Assembly: GCA_937868765.1 (NCBI GenBank)
Contig: CALMNL010000006.1
Span: 186,001-250,000, forward strand
Reading direction: 5' to 3'
DNA length: 64,000 nucleotides
Source: an uncultured Desulfatitalea sp.
GTDB lineage: Bacteria; Desulfobacterota; Desulfobacteria; Desulfobacterales; Desulfosarcinaceae
The notes under the pieces are model-generated. The model ran no database searches. It was not told where the DNA came from and saw only the letters and a list, made by a program, of their open reading frames with translations. The translations under genes were made by a program, and so were the position numbers. Of the stretch, positions 63,020 through 64,000 are shown piece after piece (positions within the stretch are counted from its first letter, which is position 1; each line of letters begins with the position of its first letter).

Positions 63020-64000
63020 GTGACCGTGCGCGGATTCCGGACCAAGATTGCTTTCAATGTCGCTTTCCTGGTGCTCTTGTCGGCGCTCTTCACCGATGTC
63101 CTGGTGGTCCTGGTGGTCCAGGGGGTTATGGTGCGCAGCCGCCTCTCCGAAGAGCGCACCCTGATGGAGACCCTGGGCAACCTGGTGCTGGCGCCGCCGC
63201 CCGGCGCGGCGCCCGCCCCGGCCGATGTTCTGGGGCAAAAGAATTGGACGGCCGTGTTGTGCGTGGATGCCGGGGGGCATCATCTGTACGCTTTGAGCAA
63301 CGAGACCTACACCCTGGCCGATCTGACGGCCGGCACGGGGGCGGTGCTCAAATCCGGCGCCGGCCGCAGTGACTCGCTGGGGTTGACCTGGGGCGTCTTC
63401 TGGTGGCACCCGGAGGCAATCCGGGTGGCGACGCCCATCGGTCCCAACGGCGCTGTGCGCGGCGCCATGGCCAGCATCGTCCCCCTGGCACCGGTCTACG
63501 ACAAGCTGCGGCAGTACAACAAGCCGGTTTTCATTTACATCCTCATCAACACGGTGGTCCTGAGTTTCATCGGGCTTTACCGCATCTTCCGCATCTACCT
63601 GCGGCCCATCGACCGCATCGTGCGCCAGGCCGACGATTACGGCCGCGACGAAGACTTCTTCTTTACCTTCCGACAGGAAGACAACGAGCTGAACCGGCTT
63701 TCATCGGCCCTCAACCGCATGCTCCAGCGTATCTCCGAAGACAAACAGAAGCTCCAGTACACCGTCGCTTCCCTGGAGCGGGCCAACCGCGACCTCAGGC
63801 GGGCCCAGACCGAAATCATCCGGGCCGAGAAGATGGCTTCCGTGGGGCGTCTGGCAGCCGGCATCGCCCACGAGATCGGCAACCCCATCGGCATCGTGCT
63901 GGGATACATAGATCTGATCAAACAGCCCGACCTGGCCCGGGAGGAACTGGAGGATTTTGCCCGACGGGCCGAAAAGGAGATCCAGCGGATCAACACCGTC
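63020..64000 (+). CDS. Sensor histidine kinase, N-terminal part (runs off window)
   Basis: GTG at 63020 with AGAGAGG upstream opens 327 codons to the window edge without a stop. Two membrane helices (about 9-35 and 170-192) flank an extracytoplasmic sensor domain of about 130 residues rich in Ala/Pro. A HAMP-like segment (RPIDRIVRQAD) and a coiled-coil dimerisation helix lead to the phospho-acceptor His284 in AAGIAHEIGNPIG. The ATP-binding domain lies beyond the end. Cognate regulator and signal unknown. Confidence 0.85.
   Translation, partial: MTVRGFRTKIAFNVAFLVLLSALFTDVLVVLVVQGVMVRSRLSEERTLMETLGNLVLAPPPGAAPAPADVLGQKNWTAVLCVDAGGHHLYALSNETYTLADLTAGTGAVLKSGAGRSDSLGLTWGVFWWHPEAIRVATPIGPNGAVRGAMASIVPLAPVYDKLRQYNKPVFIYILINTVVLSFIGLYRIFRIYLRPIDRIVRQADDYGRDEDFFFTFRQEDNELNRLSSALNRMLQRISEDKQKLQYTVASLERANRDLRRAQTEIIRAEKMASVGRLAAGIAHEIGNPIGIVLGYIDLIKQPDLAREELEDFARRAEKEIQRINTV

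Overview
The window is a GC-rich bacterial chromosome segment with short intergenic gaps and many overlapping operons. A ferredoxin-dependent 2-oxoacid oxidoreductase, a nearly complete futalosine menaquinone pathway, an octaheme c-type cytochrome lipoprotein, an adenosine-specific kinase (DUF355) and a GrdB-family selenoprotein together suggest an anaerobic, sulfate-reducer-like Desulfobacterota (Desulfobacteraceae/Desulfosarcinaceae type). That placement is inferred from gene content; no rRNA or tRNA gene was seen. Both window ends cut genes: plsB on the minus strand at the left and a sensor histidine kinase on the plus strand at the right.

Layout. 1-12 kb: plsB (5' part), a small membrane protein, rnhA and namZ on the minus strand, then an operon with a MinD-like ATPase, a ferredoxin, the three VOR-type oxidoreductase subunits, hisC and cmk, followed by rpsA with its own promoter and sppA. 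12-28 kb: a Sua5/YciO-family gene, then guaB-dnaE-degT-mqnD-mqnB-mqnP, a convergent DsbA-like gene, and ubiX-ubiD-mqnE-mqnA-mqnC. Together the two mqn groups encode the futalosine route from chorismate through prenylation and decarboxylation; only the final methyltransferase has no clear candidate here. 28-43 kb is accessory in character: a two-TM protein of unknown function, a long MscS-family channel, a bacterial lipocalin, a scar with a broken alpha/beta-hydrolase and a 223-bp duplicated fragment, a 1788-residue exported TPR/coiled-coil protein with a DUF3592 neighbour, several membrane or secreted proteins of unknown role, an exported Sm-like protein and an SDR reductase.

43-50 kb: a selenoprotein read through an in-frame TGA (with a SECIS-like hairpin just downstream) overlaps ppk1 by one base; ppx and several small proteins follow, then an MshEN-PilT type ATPase. 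50-64 kb: an NMT1/THI5-type ABC importer, a protein with a tandem-repeat tail, an Hsp20-like protein, adenosine-specific kinase, a 178-bp nested palindrome, purB, a TsaA/TrmO protein, a methyltransferase, an AmrS-like radical SAM enzyme, a glycosyltransferase, an internally shortened TAXI-type binding lipoprotein, the octaheme cytochrome, a DUF4405-like membrane protein and the histidine kinase.

The strongest non-routine observations are the selenoprotein that standard ORF calling splits in two, the duplication/pseudogene scar at 32.5-33.4 kb, the giant exported protein locus, the exported Sm-like protein and the nested palindrome at 55.2 kb. No CRISPR array, intact insertion sequence, prophage or RNA gene was found.
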